Shown: in pieces, positions 58,301 through 60,000 of the stretch
Position numbering within the stretch: position 1 is the stretch's first letter
Layout of the letters: each line of letters opens with the position of its first letter
Source: Membranipora membranacea
Lineage: Eukaryota > Bryozoa > Gymnolaemata > Cheilostomatida > Membraniporidae
Reading direction: 5' to 3'
DNA: 60,000 bases
Assembly: GCA_914767715.1 (NCBI GenBank)
Contig: OU612069.1
Span: 4,590,001-4,650,000, forward strand
The notes under the pieces: generated by a model
What the model saw: the letters and a program-made list of their open reading frames with translations, nothing else
What the model was told of the DNA's origin: nothing
Database searches by the model: none
Translations under genes and position numbers: made by a program

Positions 58301-60000
58301 TACTGACGCCCATGGCATAAGCTACTGTCAGAACTCAGGCTACTCTCCCAAACAGCCTAAACGGCACTGACGTGCATAGCATAAGCTACTGTCAGAACTC
58401 ATGCTAATCTCACAAACAGCCTAAACAACACGGACACCCATATCATACCGTCAGAAGTAGTCGGGCTCACTAACTGTCTAAACTATACGGACACCAATAC
58501 CATAAGCTACTGTCAGAACTCACGCTAATCTCACAAACAGCCTACACTACACGGACACCCATATCATACCGTCAGAAGAAGTCGGGCTCACTAACTGTCT
58601 AAATTATACGGACACCAATACCATACGCTACTGTCAGAACTCAGGCTAATCTCACAACCAGCCTAAACTACACTGACACCCATGGCATAGCTACTGTCAG
58701 AACTCAGGCTACTCTCACAAACAGGCTAAACGGCACTGGCGTGCATAGCCTAAGCTACTGTCAGAACTCAGGCTAATCTCACAAAGTGCCTAAACTACAC
58801 AGACACCCATATCATACCGTCAGATGAAGTCTGGCTCACAAACTGAGTAAACTACACGGACACCAATACCATACGCTACTGTCAGAACTCAGGCTAACCT
58901 CACGCACTGCCTTAACCCCGCTGACGTCCATATCATACGGTAGGAAGAAGTCTGGCTCACAAACTGCCTAAACTACACTGACGCCCATGTCATAGGCTAC
59001 TGTCATAACTCAGGCTAACCTCACGTACTGCCTTAACCAAACTGACACCCATATGATACCGTCAAAAGAATTCGGGCTCACAAACTGTCTAAACTATTCA
59101 GGCACCAATACCATACGCTACTCTTAGAACTCAGGCTTATCTCACAAACCGCTTAAACTACACTGACGCCCATAGCATAAGCTACTGTCAGAACTCACGC
59201 TAATCTCACAAACAGCCTAAACTACACGGACACCCATATCACACCGTCAGAAGAAGTCGGGCTCACTAACTGTCTAAATTACACGGACACCAATACCATA
59301 CGCTACTGTCAGAACTCAGGCTAATCTCACAAGCAGCCTAAACTACACTGACGCCCATGGCATAGCTACTGTCAGAACTCAGGCTACTCTCACAAACAGC
59401 CTTAACGGCAGTGATGTGCATAGCATAAGCTACTGTCAGAGCTCAGGCTAATCTCACAAAGTGTCTTAACCCCGCTGACGTCCATATCATACGGTCGGAA
59501 GAAGTCTGGCTCACAAACTTCCTAAACTACACTGACGCCCATGTCATAGGCTACTGTCATAACTCAGGCTAACCTCACGTACTGCCTTAACCAAACTGAC
59601 ACCCATATCATACCGTTAAAAGAATTCGGGCTCACAAAGTGTCTAAACTATTCAGGCACCAATACCATACGCTACTCTTAGAACTCAGGCTTATCTCACA
59701 AACCGCTTAAACTATACTGAGGCCCGTAGCATAAGCTACTGTCAGAACTCAAACTAATCTCACAAACAGCCTAAATAACACTGACGCCTATAGCATGAGC
59801 AACTGTCAGAACTCACGCTAATCTCACAAACAGCCTAAACTACACGGACACCGATATCATACCGTCAGAAGAAGTCGGGCTCACAAACTGTGTAAACTAC
59901 AGGGACACCAATACCATACGCTACTGTCAGAACTCAAGCTAACCTCACGCACTGCCTTAACCCCGCTGACGTCCATATCATACGGTCGGAAGAAGTCTGG
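58301..60000. repeat. Satellite array, block 2 (continues past the window)
   Basis: Same satellite as 50053-52408, with both unit lengths. Longer segments repeat here too: the run of several units from about 58,840 (CCATACGCTACTGTCAGAAC) reappears in related order near 59,290-59,700, suggesting multi-unit duplications. It runs off the right edge of the window. Confidence 0.95.

Overview
The window reads as one piece of an AT-rich, intron-rich animal genome. Genes are split into short exons (about 16-200 nt, one 665 nt) with GT-AG introns, there is no operon structure, and mobile DNA is everywhere. The density and exon style fit an early-branching metazoan such as a sponge, but no marker gene proves this, so the assignment is a low-confidence inference. 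Several exons below are too short or too divided to stand out as open frames; I assembled them from splice sites, matching intron phases and continuous protein sense.

Layout. 1-6.5 kb: diverged repeats and a 2.2-kb tandem duplication carrying a conserved terminal exon of unknown function. 8.2-9.5 kb: two exons of phosphopantothenoylcysteine decarboxylase on the minus strand, one with a 14-nt deletion across the active-site motif. 10.4-11.6 kb: 36 copies of a 31-bp unit, each with a perfect small palindrome. 12.7-16.3 kb: a TTAA-flanked DNA element. 18-25 kb: scattered exons of unrecognised genes. 25.8-30.8 kb: a plus-strand gene with a Tudor-like exon followed by tandemly amplified phase 1-1 exons, one of them split by a 2.25-kb Mutator-like insertion with a 10-bp target duplication.

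31.06-50.05 kb is the most striking part: inverted termini about 180-210 bp long, built from a 31-bp iterated repeat, enclose an 11-exon gene for a 472-residue integrase-fold (DDE) transposase that I can splice without a single stop or frame break, and a convergent 14-exon protein kinase gene. The kinase has decayed: a nonsense codon in its 10-residue repeat exon, a 267-bp MITE inside the exon for the glycine-rich loop, and a one-base deletion near the end. An intact L2/CR1-type retrotransposon sits antisense in one of its introns. This looks like a 19-kb DNA transposon with a passenger kinase, although flanking target duplications do not match.

50.05-52.41 and 58.30-60 kb are the same satellite (units about 58-64 bp), apparently interrupted by a second, smaller segment that ends at 58.30 kb in the same 31-bp iterated terminus and again has gene exons starting immediately inside it. 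All three termini therefore face inward-reading genes, which suggests that the iterated ends double as promoters or transposase-binding arrays.
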